The translations under genes and the position numbers were made by a program. Below, piece after piece: positions 16,814 through 25,274 of a stretch of 48,085 bases of DNA. Position 1 is the stretch's first letter. Each line of letters begins with the position of its first letter. The notes beneath the pieces were generated by a model. It made no database searches, was not told the origin of the DNA, and saw only the letters and a list, made by a program, of their open reading frames with translations. Source of the stretch: Actinomycetes bacterium. Its GTDB lineage: Bacteria > Actinomycetota > Actinomycetes > Actinomycetales > Cellulomonadaceae. The stretch covers positions 1-48,085 of the forward strand of contig JAJYTJ010000006.1 in the NCBI GenBank assembly GCA_021793115.1. Direction: 5' to 3'.

Positions 16814-18628
16814 ATGCCCCGGATCGAGGACTACGCCCTGATCGGAGACCTGCAGACGGGCGCCCTCGTGGCCACGGACGGCTCGATCGACTGGCTCTGC
16901 CTCCCCCGCTTCGACTCCCCCGCGTGCTTCGCCGCGCTGCTGGACACGCCCGACGCCGGGCACTGGCAGATCGCGCCGCAGGCCGGCGGGACCTGCACCC
17001 GCCGCCGGTACCTCCCGGACACGCTGGTCCTGGAGACGGAGTGGGTCACGCCGGACGGGACGGTCCGCGTCATCGACTTCATGCCGCCGCGCGGCCACGC
17101 GCCCGACCTGGTGCGTGTCGTGGAGGGTGTCAGCGGTGCCGTCCCGGTGCGCTCGACGTTGCGCCTGCGGTTCGACTACGGCCAGGTGGTGCCATGGGTC
17201 CGGCACCGGCCCGGGCAGATGGAGGCGGTGGCCGGCCCCGACGCCGTCCGGCTGCGCACCCCGGTGCCGACGCACGGGCAGGACTGGGCGACGGTCTCCG
17301 ACGTGACGGTGCGGGCCGGCGACCGCGTGCCGTTCGTCCTGACGTGGCACCCCAGCCACGAGAGGGCGCCGGCGGCCGTCGACGCCGAGGCAGCCCTGCG
17401 GCAGTCGATCGACTTCTGGGAGAGCTGGACGCGCGGCGGCACGCTGGTCGTGGGCCCGTACCGCGACGCGATCACCCGTTCGTTGCTCACGCTCAAGGCG
17501 CTCACCTACGAGCCGACCGGCGGGATCGTCGCCGCCGCCACGACGTCCCTGCCCGAGCAGATCGGTGGCGCGCGCAACTGGGACTACCGGTACAGCTGGC
17601 TGAGGGACTCCACGTACACGCTGCAGGCGCTCATCTCGGCCGGGTACCTCGATGAGGCGGCGGCGTGGCGCGAGTGGCTGCTCCGGGCCATTGCGGGCGA
17701 TCCCGCGAAGCTGCAGATCATGTACGCGCTCGACGGCACGCGGCGCCTCCCGGAGGCGGAGCTCGCCTGGCTCGCCGGCTACGAGCGCTCCCGGCCGGTG
17801 CGCATCGGCAACGCCGCATCCGGCCAGCTCCAGCTCGACGTCTGGGGCGAGACGCTCGATGGTCTCGCGCTCGCGCGAGACGCCGGTCTCGGCTCCCACG
17901 ACGACGCGTGGGACGTCCAGACCGCCCTCATGGACCACCTCGAGGGTGCGTGGGACCAGCCGGACAACGGCTTGTGGGAGATGCGCGGCCCGCGCCGGCA
18001 CTTCACGCACTCGAAGGTGATGGCCTGGGTGGCGGCAGACCGGATGGTGCGTGCCGTGCGCCGCCACCCGGACCTGCACGGGCCCGTGGACCGGTGGCAA
18101 GCGCTGCGGACGACGATCCACGCCGACGTCCTCGCGCACGGCTACGACGCCGAGCGCACCACGTTCACGCAGTCCTACGGGTCGCCGGCGCTGGATGCGA
18201 GCCTGCTGCTCATCCCCCGAGTCGGCTTCCTCCCCGCGAGCGACCCGCGCGTGCAGGGCACGATCGACGCCGTCCAGCGCGAGCTCACCGAGGACGGGCT
18301 CGTCCGGCGCTACCAGACCACCGAGTCCGACGACGGCGTCCCGGGCGGCGAGGGGATGTTCCTCGCGTGCTCGTTCTGGCTCGTCGACGCGCTGCACCTG
18401 GCCGGTCGCCAACACGAGGCGACGCGGCTGTTCGAGCGCCTGCTGACACTGCGCAACGACGTCGGCCTGCTCAGCGAGGAGTGGGACCCGGCGACAGGCC
18501 GGCAGCTGGGCAACACGCCGCAGGCCTTCAGCCACTTCCCGCTCGTCACGAGCGGGCTGCAGCTGCACGCGGGACGGCCGCACCGGAGCGACGAACGCAT
18601 CGTGCACTCGGGCCACCAGCGCCCCTGA
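16814..18628 (+). CDS. Glycoside hydrolase family 15 protein (trehalase/glucoamylase type)
   Basis: A 604-residue cytoplasmic protein without a signal peptide. Its N-terminus, MPRIEDYALIGDLQTGALVA followed by DGSIDWLCLPRFDSPACFA, is the hallmark of actinobacterial GH15 enzymes. The (alpha/alpha)6 barrel carries NWDYRYSWLRDSTYTLQAL, GEGMFLACSFWLVDAL and the C-terminal catalytic glutamate region LLSEEWDP, then SHFPLVTSGL. Family members hydrolyse trehalose or alpha-1,4/alpha-1,6 glucans; which one applies here is not decidable. The ATG start has CAGGAT 6 nt upstream, so it is likely leaderless. It converges with crtI. Confidence 0.9.
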   Translation: MPRIEDYALIGDLQTGALVATDGSIDWLCLPRFDSPACFAALLDTPDAGHWQIAPQAGGTCTRRRYLPDTLVLETEWVTPDGTVRVIDFMPPRGHAPDLVRVVEGVSGAVPVRSTLRLRFDYGQVVPWVRHRPGQMEAVAGPDAVRLRTPVPTHGQDWATVSDVTVRAGDRVPFVLTWHPSHERAPAAVDAEAALRQSIDFWESWTRGGTLVVGPYRDAITRSLLTLKALTYEPTGGIVAAATTSLPEQIGGARNWDYRYSWLRDSTYTLQALISAGYLDEAAAWREWLLRAIAGDPAKLQIMYALDGTRRLPEAELAWLAGYERSRPVRIGNAASGQLQLDVWGETLDGLALARDAGLGSHDDAWDVQTALMDHLEGAWDQPDNGLWEMRGPRRHFTHSKVMAWVAADRMVRAVRRHPDLHGPVDRWQALRTTIHADVLAHGYDAERTTFTQSYGSPALDASLLLIPRVGFLPASDPRVQGTIDAVQRELTEDGLVRRYQTTESDDGVPGGEGMFLACSFWLVDALHLAGRQHEATRLFERLLTLRNDVGLLSEEWDPATGRQLGNTPQAFSHFPLVTSGLQLHAGRPHRSDERIVHSGHQRP

Positions 18629-18639
18629 CCCTCCGGTCC

Positions 18640-20157
18640 TCACTCCTCGAGGTCGTCCAGCAGCCGGCGCGCGGCGAGCCGACCCGACACGAGCGCGGTG
18701 GGCACACCGGTGCCCGGGTGGGTCGAGGCCCCCGCGAAGTAGAGGTTCCGGTACCGCGCGTGCCGGTTGTGCGGCCGCAGGTACGCCAGCTGGGTGAGCG
18801 TGTGCGCCAGGCCGTGGGTCGCGCCGCGCTCGAGGTTGAGGCGGTCGCGCCAGTCCAGGGGCGTGGCCGACGCCTCGACGGTGATGTGCCGTTCCAGGTC
18901 CGGGAACCCGACGAGCGCCAGCCGGCGGAGCACGGCCGCCCGCGCAGCCTCCCGGGCCGCGCCCCATGCGGCCGCCTCGCGCTCGGGGCGGCCCGCGTCG
19001 TCGCCGTCGGCCGTGAGGTGGCCCGTGGGGACCACCGCGACGAGCGTGTCCCCGCCGGCGGGCGCCACGCCCGGGTCGAGCCTGGCCGGCGCGTGCACGT
19101 ACAGGCTGGGTGCCTCCGGGAGCGGCAGGTTCCGTTCGATGCGGTCGAAGTTGTCGCGGTAGTCGTCGGCCAGGAACAGGGTGTGCGGCGCCAGCCCGGC
19201 GCACGGGGTGTCCAGACCCCAGAAGAAGGAGATCGCCGAGCCCGAGAACCGGCGCCGTGCCAGGCGCGACGCGGCGTGCCGGTCGGGCAGCAGGTGCCGG
19301 TAGGCGTACGGCAGGTCGGCGTTCACCAGCACCGCATCGGCGGGAACAGCCCGCTCACCGGCCAGGACGGCACCGGACGCGCGGCCACCCTCGATCTCGA
19401 TGCGCTCCACGGGCTCGTCGTAGACGAACCGCACGCCGGCCTCCTCGGCGAGGGCGACGAGGACGTCGACGACCCGCCGCATGCCGCCGTCCGGGTACCA
19501 GACGCCGTGCGCCAGCTCCGAGAACGGGGTCAGCGAGAACGTGGCGGGCGCCCGGAACGGGCTCAGGCCCATGTAGACGTCCTGGAAGCTGAAGGCCGCC
19601 CGCAGCCGCGGCGCGGCGAAGAAGTCCGCCATGTGGCGGTAGTGCGGCTGCCACGCCCGCAGCCGGAGTGCCAGCGCGAGCGTGCGCGGCGCCAGGAACT
19701 CCCGCGCGGTGCGGAAGTCGCGCTCCACGAGGCCGGGCATCGCGAGGTCGTAGTGCCGGCGCCCCTCGGCGAGGTAGCGCAGCAGCCCGCCCGCGGCGCC
19801 GGGCTCGACCGCCTCCAGCTGGGCCGACATCGCCGCCAGGTCGGACGTGAGGTCCAGCCGCGCCCCGTCGTCGAACACGAGGTGGTAGGTCGGGTCCACG
19901 CGCCGCGGCCGCAGGTCGCGCTCCAGGTCGCCGCCCAGCGCCGCCAGCTCCGTCCGGTACAGGTGCGGCATGACGAGCAGCGTCGGACCGGTCGCGAAGA
20001 CGTGACCCCCGCGGCGCATCTCCCCCACGCGGCCGCCCGGACGCGCGCTGCGCTCCACCACCGTGACCCGCGCCCCGCCGCGGGCCAGGTGGATCGCGGC
20101 CGAGAGCCCACCCACGCCGGCGCCGACGACGAGCACCGACGCGCCTCCGGCGCTCAC
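18640..20157 (-). CDS. crtI: Phytoene desaturase-family FAD oxidoreductase (CrtI)
   Basis: The protein has 505 residues from GTG 20157, overlapping the crtB stop by 4 bp. The Rossmann FAD motif is VVGAGVGGLSAAIHLARGG, followed by ERSARPGGR. The C-terminal carotenoid-desaturase block, LYFAGASTHPGTGVPTALVS, is diagnostic. It would introduce double bonds into phytoene or the C30 analogue; the number of desaturation steps cannot be inferred. Coupled translation with crtB supports one pathway. No geranylgeranyl-PP synthase, elongase or cyclase gene is in the window. Confidence 0.92.
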   Translation of the reverse strand: MSAGGASVLVVGAGVGGLSAAIHLARGGARVTVVERSARPGGRVGEMRRGGHVFATGPTLLVMPHLYRTELAALGGDLERDLRPRRVDPTYHLVFDDGARLDLTSDLAAMSAQLEAVEPGAAGGLLRYLAEGRRHYDLAMPGLVERDFRTAREFLAPRTLALALRLRAWQPHYRHMADFFAAPRLRAAFSFQDVYMGLSPFRAPATFSLTPFSELAHGVWYPDGGMRRVVDVLVALAEEAGVRFVYDEPVERIEIEGGRASGAVLAGERAVPADAVLVNADLPYAYRHLLPDRHAASRLARRRFSGSAISFFWGLDTPCAGLAPHTLFLADDYRDNFDRIERNLPLPEAPSLYVHAPARLDPGVAPAGGDTLVAVVPTGHLTADGDDAGRPEREAAAWGAAREAARAAVLRRLALVGFPDLERHITVEASATPLDWRDRLNLERGATHGLAHTLTQLAYLRPHNRHARYRNLYFAGASTHPGTGVPTALVSGRLAARRLLDDLEE

Positions 20158-21089
20158 CGGCCACCGCCCGTGCCTGTCGCGAGGGCCGCCGCGACGGACC
20201 GCAGCGCGGCGGCCCCGATCGCCAGCCCGCCCCGCACGCTGCTGCGCTGCGGATAGGCCTCCCGCAGGCGGTAGCCGTCGCGCTCGATGGCGTCGAGCAC
20301 CCACTCGAACCGGGCGAGGTACGCGTGCCCCGCCAGCCGGCACCGCGCGCTCTCGAGCCGCGCGAGGTATGCCCGGGCCGTGGTGAAGCACGACCGGGCG
20401 TACCCCACGCGCTGGTCTACCCACGCACGCAGGCCCGGGTCGTCCGGGTCGTCGGGCGACGCGCCCGTGGCGAGGACCTCCGCCGGCACGTTGACGTACC
20501 CGGCGGCCACGTCCTGGCGCAGGTCGCGCAGCATGTGGGCGACGTGCGCACCGGTGACGGCGACGTAGCGGGAGTCATCGTGCGGCGCGCCGCAGCCATG
20601 GCCGATGCAGTGGTGCAGCGCCTCCGTCACCGCGATCGCCAGGGATCGCGTGTAGGCGTCGAGCTCCGCCTGCGTCACCTGGCGGCCCCGCCGCGCCGCG
20701 TCGAACGCCATGACGTCGAGCATCGACGCGACGGACTGGCGCGCCCCGGAGGCATCCGCGCGGACGCCTCCGTCGCGGCCGCGCACGAGGGCGACGAGCA
20801 GCCGCTCCTGCGGCGTGGCGGCGGACCAGGGCGCCGTGGCAGGGTCGACCGCGTCGGCGAGGAGCCGGCGCTCGCGCGCGACGAGCGCCACGCGGCCGGC
20901 CGCCGAGCCGAGACGCTCGTCCACCTCGTCGTCCAGCCAGCGGAAGTAGGCGTACAGCGCGAACGCGTCCGCGCGGTACGTGGGGTCGGCCAGGGCCCGG
21001 ATGGTCAGGTACGACTGCATGCTCGCGCGCCTGGTCTGCCGAGCCGGCGGACCCCACGCACGCGACGCCCCCCGCGCGGCCTCGCTCAT
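20154..21089 (-). CDS. crtB: Phytoene/squalene synthase family protein (CrtB)
   Basis: The protein has 311 residues from ATG 21089, behind a GGGAGGGG Shine-Dalgarno. The two Asp-rich Mg-diphosphate motifs are present: FRWLDDEVDERL (about residues 50-61) and MLRDLRQDVAAGYVNVPAE. It would condense two geranylgeranyl-PP into phytoene; dehydrosqualene synthase is a less likely alternative. It is directly upstream of and coupled to crtI. Its promoter region is back to back with the fluoride-riboswitch transcript. Confidence 0.9.
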   Translation of the reverse strand: MSEAARGASRAWGPPARQTRRASMQSYLTIRALADPTYRADAFALYAYFRWLDDEVDERLGSAAGRVALVARERRLLADAVDPATAPWSAATPQERLLVALVRGRDGGVRADASGARQSVASMLDVMAFDAARRGRQVTQAELDAYTRSLAIAVTEALHHCIGHGCGAPHDDSRYVAVTGAHVAHMLRDLRQDVAAGYVNVPAEVLATGASPDDPDDPGLRAWVDQRVGYARSCFTTARAYLARLESARCRLAGHAYLARFEWVLDAIERDGYRLREAYPQRSSVRGGLAIGAAALRSVAAALATGTGGGR

Positions 21090-21213
21090 CGGCCCCTCCC
21101 CCTCGTGCGCACCGACGACGTCCAGCGTGGCGGAGCCCGCACGGCGGGTCGAGGGACCTGCGGCGCACGCGTCCACCGGGCGGGACGGGCGGTGGACGGG
21201 CCGCGCCATGTCG

Positions 21214-21219
21214 TAGGCT
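21214..21219 (+). promoter_or_regulatory. Candidate -10 of the crcB transcript
   Basis: TAGGCT lies 7 nt before the first base of the riboswitch, so transcription would begin at or next to the aptamer. No clear -35 is visible. Confidence 0.45.
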
Positions 21220-21226
21220 CGCCTGC

Positions 21227-21300
21227 GGCGATGGATCCCGCCCGCGTCGAAGACGACTGAACCGCCGTCCGGCTGATGGTTCCTGTACCCGCGACAGGAG
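21227..21300 (+). promoter_or_regulatory. Fluoride riboswitch (crcB motif) with Shine-Dalgarno-sequestering hairpin
   Basis: The aptamer matches the crcB RNA consensus in order: GGCGATGGATCCCGCC (21227-21242), a variable stem, TGAACCGCC (21258-21266), and GGCTGATGGTTCCTG (21271-21285). In this family the 5' loop pairs with the 3' CC-rich strand in a fluoride-stabilised pseudoknot. Immediately after it TCCTGT (21281-21286) can instead pair with ACAGGA (21294-21299), burying the AGGAG Shine-Dalgarno at 21296-21300. The arrangement suggests translational ON control by fluoride. The aptamer is seen directly; the switching mechanism is inferred. Two crcB genes follow. Confidence 0.88.
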
Positions 21301-21308
21301 TGTCCGCC

Positions 21309-21374
21309 TTGGTCGATGATCTGCTGGTGCTCGTCCCGGCGCCGCCCCACGGGGTGAGGACCTCGGCCGCATGA
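21309..21374 (+). CDS. Putative 21-residue leader peptide coupled to crcB1
   Basis: TTG at 21309 lies 8 nt after the AGGAG at 21296-21300, the only strong Shine-Dalgarno in the leader. It opens MVDDLLVLVPAPPHGVRTSAA and stops at TGA 21372-21374, overlapping the crcB1 ATG as ATGA. crcB1 itself has only a poor, distant AGGA. The layout suggests that riboswitch-controlled ribosomes translate the leader and then reinitiate on crcB1. The peptide has no recognised domain. Chance occurrence of such a short frame is possible. Confidence 0.45.
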   Translation: MVDDLLVLVPAPPHGVRTSAA

Positions 21375-21841
21375 GCCGACCGCACCACACCGACCCCGTG
21401 CTGGTCGTGAGCGTCGCCGTCGGCGGGGCCCTCGGGAGCCTGGCGCGGTACGGACTCTCGCACGCACTGCTCCCGCGCGCCGGCGTGCCCCTGGGGACGC
21501 TCACCGAGAACATCGTCGGCGCGTTCCTCCTCGGGTTCCTGCTGCAGTGGCTGCTCGGCCGCGGCCACGAGACGCACCGGCGGCGCTGGCTGCGGCTCAC
21601 GCTCGGCACGGGCGTGCTCGGCGGGTTCACCACGTACTCCGCGTTCGCGCTCGAGCTGCACGGCCTGCTCGCGGGCGGCAGGGCCGGGATCGCCGTCGGC
21701 TACGCGCTCGCCACCGTGGTCGGCGGCACGGTCGCCTGCGTGGCCGGGGTCGCGCTGGCCGCCTCGGCGGGGCGCCGCAGCACCGCCCGCGCGGCGCACG
21801 ACGAGGCCCCGACCGCGGTCACGAGCGAGGCGTCACGATGA
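21371..21841 (+). CDS. crcB: Fluoride channel Fluc/CrcB, first subunit
   Basis: A 156-residue, four-helix membrane protein of the Fluc family that lets fluoride leave the cytoplasm. It has GGALGSLARYGLSH in helix 1, GTLTENIVGAFLLGFLL with the conserved Asn, and GVLGGFTTYSAFALE with the GxxTTxS break containing pore Phe and Ser/Thr. It carries a charged C-terminal tail of about 25 residues. The ATGA overlap with the next gene suggests equal synthesis; tandem pairs of this kind form heterodimers in other Gram-positives. It is under the fluoride riboswitch at 21227. Confidence 0.94.
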   Translation: MSRPHHTDPVLVVSVAVGGALGSLARYGLSHALLPRAGVPLGTLTENIVGAFLLGFLLQWLLGRGHETHRRRWLRLTLGTGVLGGFTTYSAFALELHGLLAGGRAGIAVGYALATVVGGTVACVAGVALAASAGRRSTARAAHDEAPTAVTSEASR

Positions 21842-22209
21842 CGCCGGTGCTCGTCGCCCTCGTCGGGGGCCTCGGCGCGGCCACCCGGTTCGTCGTCGAC
21901 GGCTGGTTCCGCGGCCGCTGGGCCGGGCGGCTGCCGCTCGCGACGATCGCCATCAACGTCAGCGGGTCGCTGCTCATCGGGGCCCTCGCGGGCGCCCTGG
22001 CCACCGGCGCGCTGCCGGTCACCTGGTACACGGTGGCCGCGACGGGCTTCTGCGGCGGCTACACCACGTTCTCCACCGCGATGGTCGAGACCGTCCGCCT
22101 GGCCCAGGCCGGTGACCGCCGCCGCGCGGTGACCAACGCGCTCGGCACCCTGGTGCTCACCGTCGCGGCGGCGAGCCTGGGCTACCTGGCGACCGCCGCC
22201 TGGACCTGA
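21838..22209 (+). CDS. crcB: Fluoride channel Fluc/CrcB, second subunit
   Basis: A 123-residue, four-helix Fluc protein starting MTPVLVALVGGLGAATRFVV. It has TIAINVSGSLLIGALAG (conserved Asn) and GFCGGYTTFSTAMVE (pore break and Phe). It is shorter than its partner and lacks the charged tail, as in paired Fluc subunits that insert in opposite topologies. It starts inside the crcB1 stop and ends the fluoride-response operon. Confidence 0.94.
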   Translation: MTPVLVALVGGLGAATRFVVDGWFRGRWAGRLPLATIAINVSGSLLIGALAGALATGALPVTWYTVAATGFCGGYTTFSTAMVETVRLAQAGDRRRAVTNALGTLVLTVAAASLGYLATAAWT

Positions 22210-22257
22210 CGGTCCGGTGCCCGCCGGCGCCAGGTCGTCGGACGGCGTGCGCGCGGC

Positions 22258-22301
22258 GTTCCGCCACCGTTCACCGTCCCCTCACCCGGCGCTCCTAGCG
22301 T
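22258..22301 (+). promoter_or_regulatory. Triple PHO-box-like direct repeat and -10
   Basis: Three contiguous 11-nt units: GTTCCGCCACC (22258-22268), GTTCACCGTCC (22269-22279) and CCTCACCCGGC (22280-22290), followed by TAGCGT (22296-22301). Actinobacterial PhoP binds tandem 11-nt units with the core GTTCACC, and the middle unit matches this core exactly. The outer units are partial matches. It is placed directly over the promoter of the ABC transporter that starts at 22377, as expected for phosphate-starvation activation. Confidence 0.6.
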
Positions 22302-22376
22302 CCTGGAACGTTCCGGCCCGGTCTTCGCCCTGCTCAGGGTGCCCGGGCCTCCTCCACCGCAAGGAGAACGCTCCTC

Positions 22377-23525
22377 ATGACGAAGCGCTTGGCGCCGGTC
22401 GTCCTCGGCCTGGCCACGGCTCTCGCCCTCACCGCCTGCTCCTCCGCCGGCTCGACGACCGCGGGCAGCACCGCCCCGGCGGGCGCGTCGACCGCGGGTG
22501 GCACGGTGAACGCCGCGACCGCCACCAGCCTCACCGCCTTCGGCTCGTTGGAGAACCTCGCCGCCGCCGCGAAGAAGGAGGGCGCGCTCAACGTCATCGC
22601 CCTCCCCCGCGACTGGGCCGACTACGGCGAGATCATCGACGCGTTCAAGGCCAAGTACCCGGGCATCACCGTCAACGAGGCCTCGCCCGACGCCTCGAGC
22701 GCCGAGGAGATCGACGCCGCCAAGACGAACAAGGGCCTGGACACCGCGCCCGACGTGTTCGACGTCGGCCTCACCGTCGCCCTGCAGAGCACGGACCACT
22801 TCGCGCCGTACAAGGTGGCGGGGTGGAACGACATCGACGCCTCCCTCAAGGAGCAGTCGGGCCTGTTCACCGGCGACTACGGCGGGTACATGTCCATCGG
22901 GTACGACTCGTCGAAGTACCCCGCGCCGAGCCAGCTGTCCGACCTGCTCAAGCCCGCCTACAAGGGTGCCGTCGCCATGAACGGCGACCCGACGCAGGCT
23001 GGCGCGGCCTTCGCGGCGGTGGGCATGGCGGCCGTCCAGTCCGGTGGCTCGCTCGACAACTTCCAGCCCGGCATCGACTTCTTCAGCAAGCTGCAGAAGG
23101 CCGGCAACCTGCTGAAGATCGACGTCACCACGGCCACGGTCGCCGACGGCGAGACCCCGGTGGTCTTCGACTGGGACTACCTCAACGCGACGCACGTGAA
23201 GGACAACCCCGCGTGGAAGGTCGTCGTCTTCCCCGGCAACGGCTACGCGGCCTACTACAACCAGGCGATCAACAAGGACGCCCCGCACCCGGCGGCCGCC
23301 CGGCTGTGGGAGGAGTTCCTGTACAGCGACCAGGCCCAGAACCTCTGGCTCAAGGGCGGCGCCCGCCCGGTGCGGGCGACCGCGATGCAGAAGGCCGGGA
23401 CGCTCGACGAGGCGCTGTGGAGCAAGCTGCCGCCGGCTCCCTCGACGACGCTCGTGCCCTCCGACGCCCAGAGCAAGAAGGCGGGCGATCTCCTCGGCCA
23501 GGAGTGGGCCGCGGCGATCTCCTGA
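22377..23525 (+). CDS. ABC transporter substrate-binding lipoprotein (family 1, PotD/PhnS-like)
   Basis: A 382-residue exported lipoprotein: basic N-terminus, hydrophobic core and lipobox LTAC with Cys20, then a Ser/Thr/Gly-rich linker to about residue 50. The mature part begins NLAAAAKKEGALNVIALP, typical of iron/thiamine/2-aminoethylphosphonate binding proteins, and continues YGEIIDAFKAKYPGI. GGYMSIGYDSSKYP and a C-terminal WEEFLYSDQAQNLWLKGG are further marks. An AAGGAG Shine-Dalgarno precedes the ATG. The order SBP-permease-permease-ATPase and the upstream PHO box suggest a phosphorus compound such as a phosphonate, but the ligand is unproven. Confidence 0.85.
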   Translation: MTKRLAPVVLGLATALALTACSSAGSTTAGSTAPAGASTAGGTVNAATATSLTAFGSLENLAAAAKKEGALNVIALPRDWADYGEIIDAFKAKYPGITVNEASPDASSAEEIDAAKTNKGLDTAPDVFDVGLTVALQSTDHFAPYKVAGWNDIDASLKEQSGLFTGDYGGYMSIGYDSSKYPAPSQLSDLLKPAYKGAVAMNGDPTQAGAAFAAVGMAAVQSGGSLDNFQPGIDFFSKLQKAGNLLKIDVTTATVADGETPVVFDWDYLNATHVKDNPAWKVVVFPGNGYAAYYNQAINKDAPHPAAARLWEEFLYSDQAQNLWLKGGARPVRATAMQKAGTLDEALWSKLPPAPSTTLVPSDAQSKKAGDLLGQEWAAAIS

Positions 23526-23529
23526 GCCG

Positions 23530-24480
23530 ATGACCACCCTGTCCCCCCTGCGCACGCGTGGCACGGTCGGGCCGGACCCTCGTGGTCCGGTCCGGCCGGT
23601 GCCGGCGTGGCGCGCACGCGCCTCGCGCCTCGCGGCGCCGCTGGGCCTGACGCCCTTCGCCGCCTACGTGCTGCTCTTCCTCGCGCTGCCGACCGTCCTG
23701 GCCATCGGCACGGGGCTGTTCGACAAGCACGGGGCGTTCACGTGGAGCAACCTCTCGGCGCTCGGCGACCCCGTGGTGCTGCGCACGTTCCGCAACTCGA
23801 TCACGTTGTCGGCCGTCTCCGCGGCCGTCTCCGCGGCCGTCGGCGCGATCGTCGGCGCGCTCGTGTGCGTCGCGGCCCTCGGCCTGCGCGAGGGCGGCTT
23901 CGCCCGCGGGCTGCTCGAGTCGGCCGCCAGCGTGATCGCCCAGTTCGGCGGCGTCATGCTCGCGTTCGCGTTCATCGCGACCATCGGGCTGCGCGGCATG
24001 GTGACGGTCTGGCTGCGCCAGTCGTTCGGGATCGACATCTTCGCGTCCGGCGCGTGGATCTACGCCATGCCCGGGCTGTACCTCCCGTACATCTACTTCC
24101 AGGTGCCCATGATGGTCATCACGTTCCTGCCGGCGCTCACGGCGCTGCGCCCGCAGTGGGCGGAGGCGACGCTCACGCTGGGCGGCACCCCCCGCACCTT
24201 CTGGGCCCGCGTCGCCGTCCCGGTGCTCGCGCCGTCGTTCCTCGCGAGCTTCCTGCTGCTCTTCGCCAACGCGTTCTCCTCGTACGCCACGGCCGCGGCG
24301 CTCGCGAGCCAGGGGGCGCAGATCGTCCCGCTGCAGATCCGGGCGGCGCTGACGAGCGAGACCGTGCTGGGGCGGCAGAACCTCGCGGGCGCGCTCGCGC
24401 TCGGCATGGTGGTCGTCATGGCCCTGGTGATGTGGGCCTACTCGGCGGTGCAGCGTCGCGCGGCGAGGTGGCAGCGGTGA
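23530..24480 (+). CDS. ABC transporter permease (PotB/PhnU-like)
   Basis: A 316-residue inner-membrane protein with about six helices. N-terminal LAAPLGLTPFAAYVLLFLALP is the first. The coupling (EAA-like) loop reads EATLTLGGTPRTFWARVAVPVLAPS. It starts 4 bp after the binding-protein stop and overlaps the second permease by 4 bp (GTGA). It should pair with that permease to form the translocation pore of this importer. The family is the 2-aminoethylphosphonate/spermidine/iron class. Confidence 0.87.
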   Translation: MTTLSPLRTRGTVGPDPRGPVRPVPAWRARASRLAAPLGLTPFAAYVLLFLALPTVLAIGTGLFDKHGAFTWSNLSALGDPVVLRTFRNSITLSAVSAAVSAAVGAIVGALVCVAALGLREGGFARGLLESAASVIAQFGGVMLAFAFIATIGLRGMVTVWLRQSFGIDIFASGAWIYAMPGLYLPYIYFQVPMMVITFLPALTALRPQWAEATLTLGGTPRTFWARVAVPVLAPSFLASFLLLFANAFSSYATAAALASQGAQIVPLQIRAALTSETVLGRQNLAGALALGMVVVMALVMWAYSAVQRRAARWQR

Positions 24481-25274
24481 ACCGCGCCGTCGCACCGGCC
24501 CGCTGGCTCCGGGTGCTCGTCCTGTCCGTCGTCGGGGTCGTGTTCGCCGTGCCCCTCGTGGGCATGGCGGAGTTCACGCTGCGCGAGGGCAACGGGCACG
24601 GTTGGGGGCACTGGGCGGACATGCTGCACCCGGCGCGGCCGGAGGTGTACGCCCCGCTGTGGCAGGGCCTGCGCAACTCGCTGGTCCTGGCGGTGGCGAC
24701 CATCGCCATCGTCATGCTGCTCATCGCGCCGACCATGGTGCTGGTGCACCTGCGGTTCCCCCGGCTGCGGCGCTGGATGGAGGTCGTCGCCCTCCTGCCG
24801 ATCGCGCTGCCCTCGATCGCGCTCGTCGTGGGGCTCGCGCCCATCTACCTCGTCATCGGGCACGCGTTCGGCACGGGCATCTGGTCGCTGGCCTTCGCCT
24901 ACGGCATCACGTGCCTGCCGTTCGCCTACCGGGCGCTCCAGGCCAACCTCGACGCCATCGACACCCGGACCCTGGCGGAGGCCGCGCGTTCGCTCGGCGC
25001 GAGCTGGGGACGCGTGCTGCTGCGGGTCATCGCGCCCAACGTGCGCCGTGGGCTCATGCTGGCGGGCCTCATCTCGGTCGCCGTCGTGCTCGGCGAGTTC
25101 ACCATCGCCTCCCTGCTCAACCGGCAGAACCTGCAGACCGCGCTCGTCGTCGTCTCGAAGATCGACCCCTTCGTCGCGGTGATCATGTCGCTGCTGTCGC
25201 TCGCCCTCGTCTTCGTCCTGCTCCTGGTGATCGACCGCGTCGGTCGCCTGCTCACCGTCCGGTCCGGCCGATGA
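24477..25274 (+). CDS. ABC transporter permease (PotC/PhnV-like)
   Basis: The protein has 265 residues from GTG 24477, overlapping the first permease stop. It has six predicted helices, and the EAA motif is EAARSLGASWGRVLLRVIAPNVRRG, where the ATPase docks. It is shorter than its partner, as PotC-type subunits usually are. The stop overlaps the ATG of the ATPase gene (ATGA). Confidence 0.87.
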   Translation: MNRAVAPARWLRVLVLSVVGVVFAVPLVGMAEFTLREGNGHGWGHWADMLHPARPEVYAPLWQGLRNSLVLAVATIAIVMLLIAPTMVLVHLRFPRLRRWMEVVALLPIALPSIALVVGLAPIYLVIGHAFGTGIWSLAFAYGITCLPFAYRALQANLDAIDTRTLAEAARSLGASWGRVLLRVIAPNVRRGLMLAGLISVAVVLGEFTIASLLNRQNLQTALVVVSKIDPFVAVIMSLLSLALVFVLLLVIDRVGRLLTVRSGR

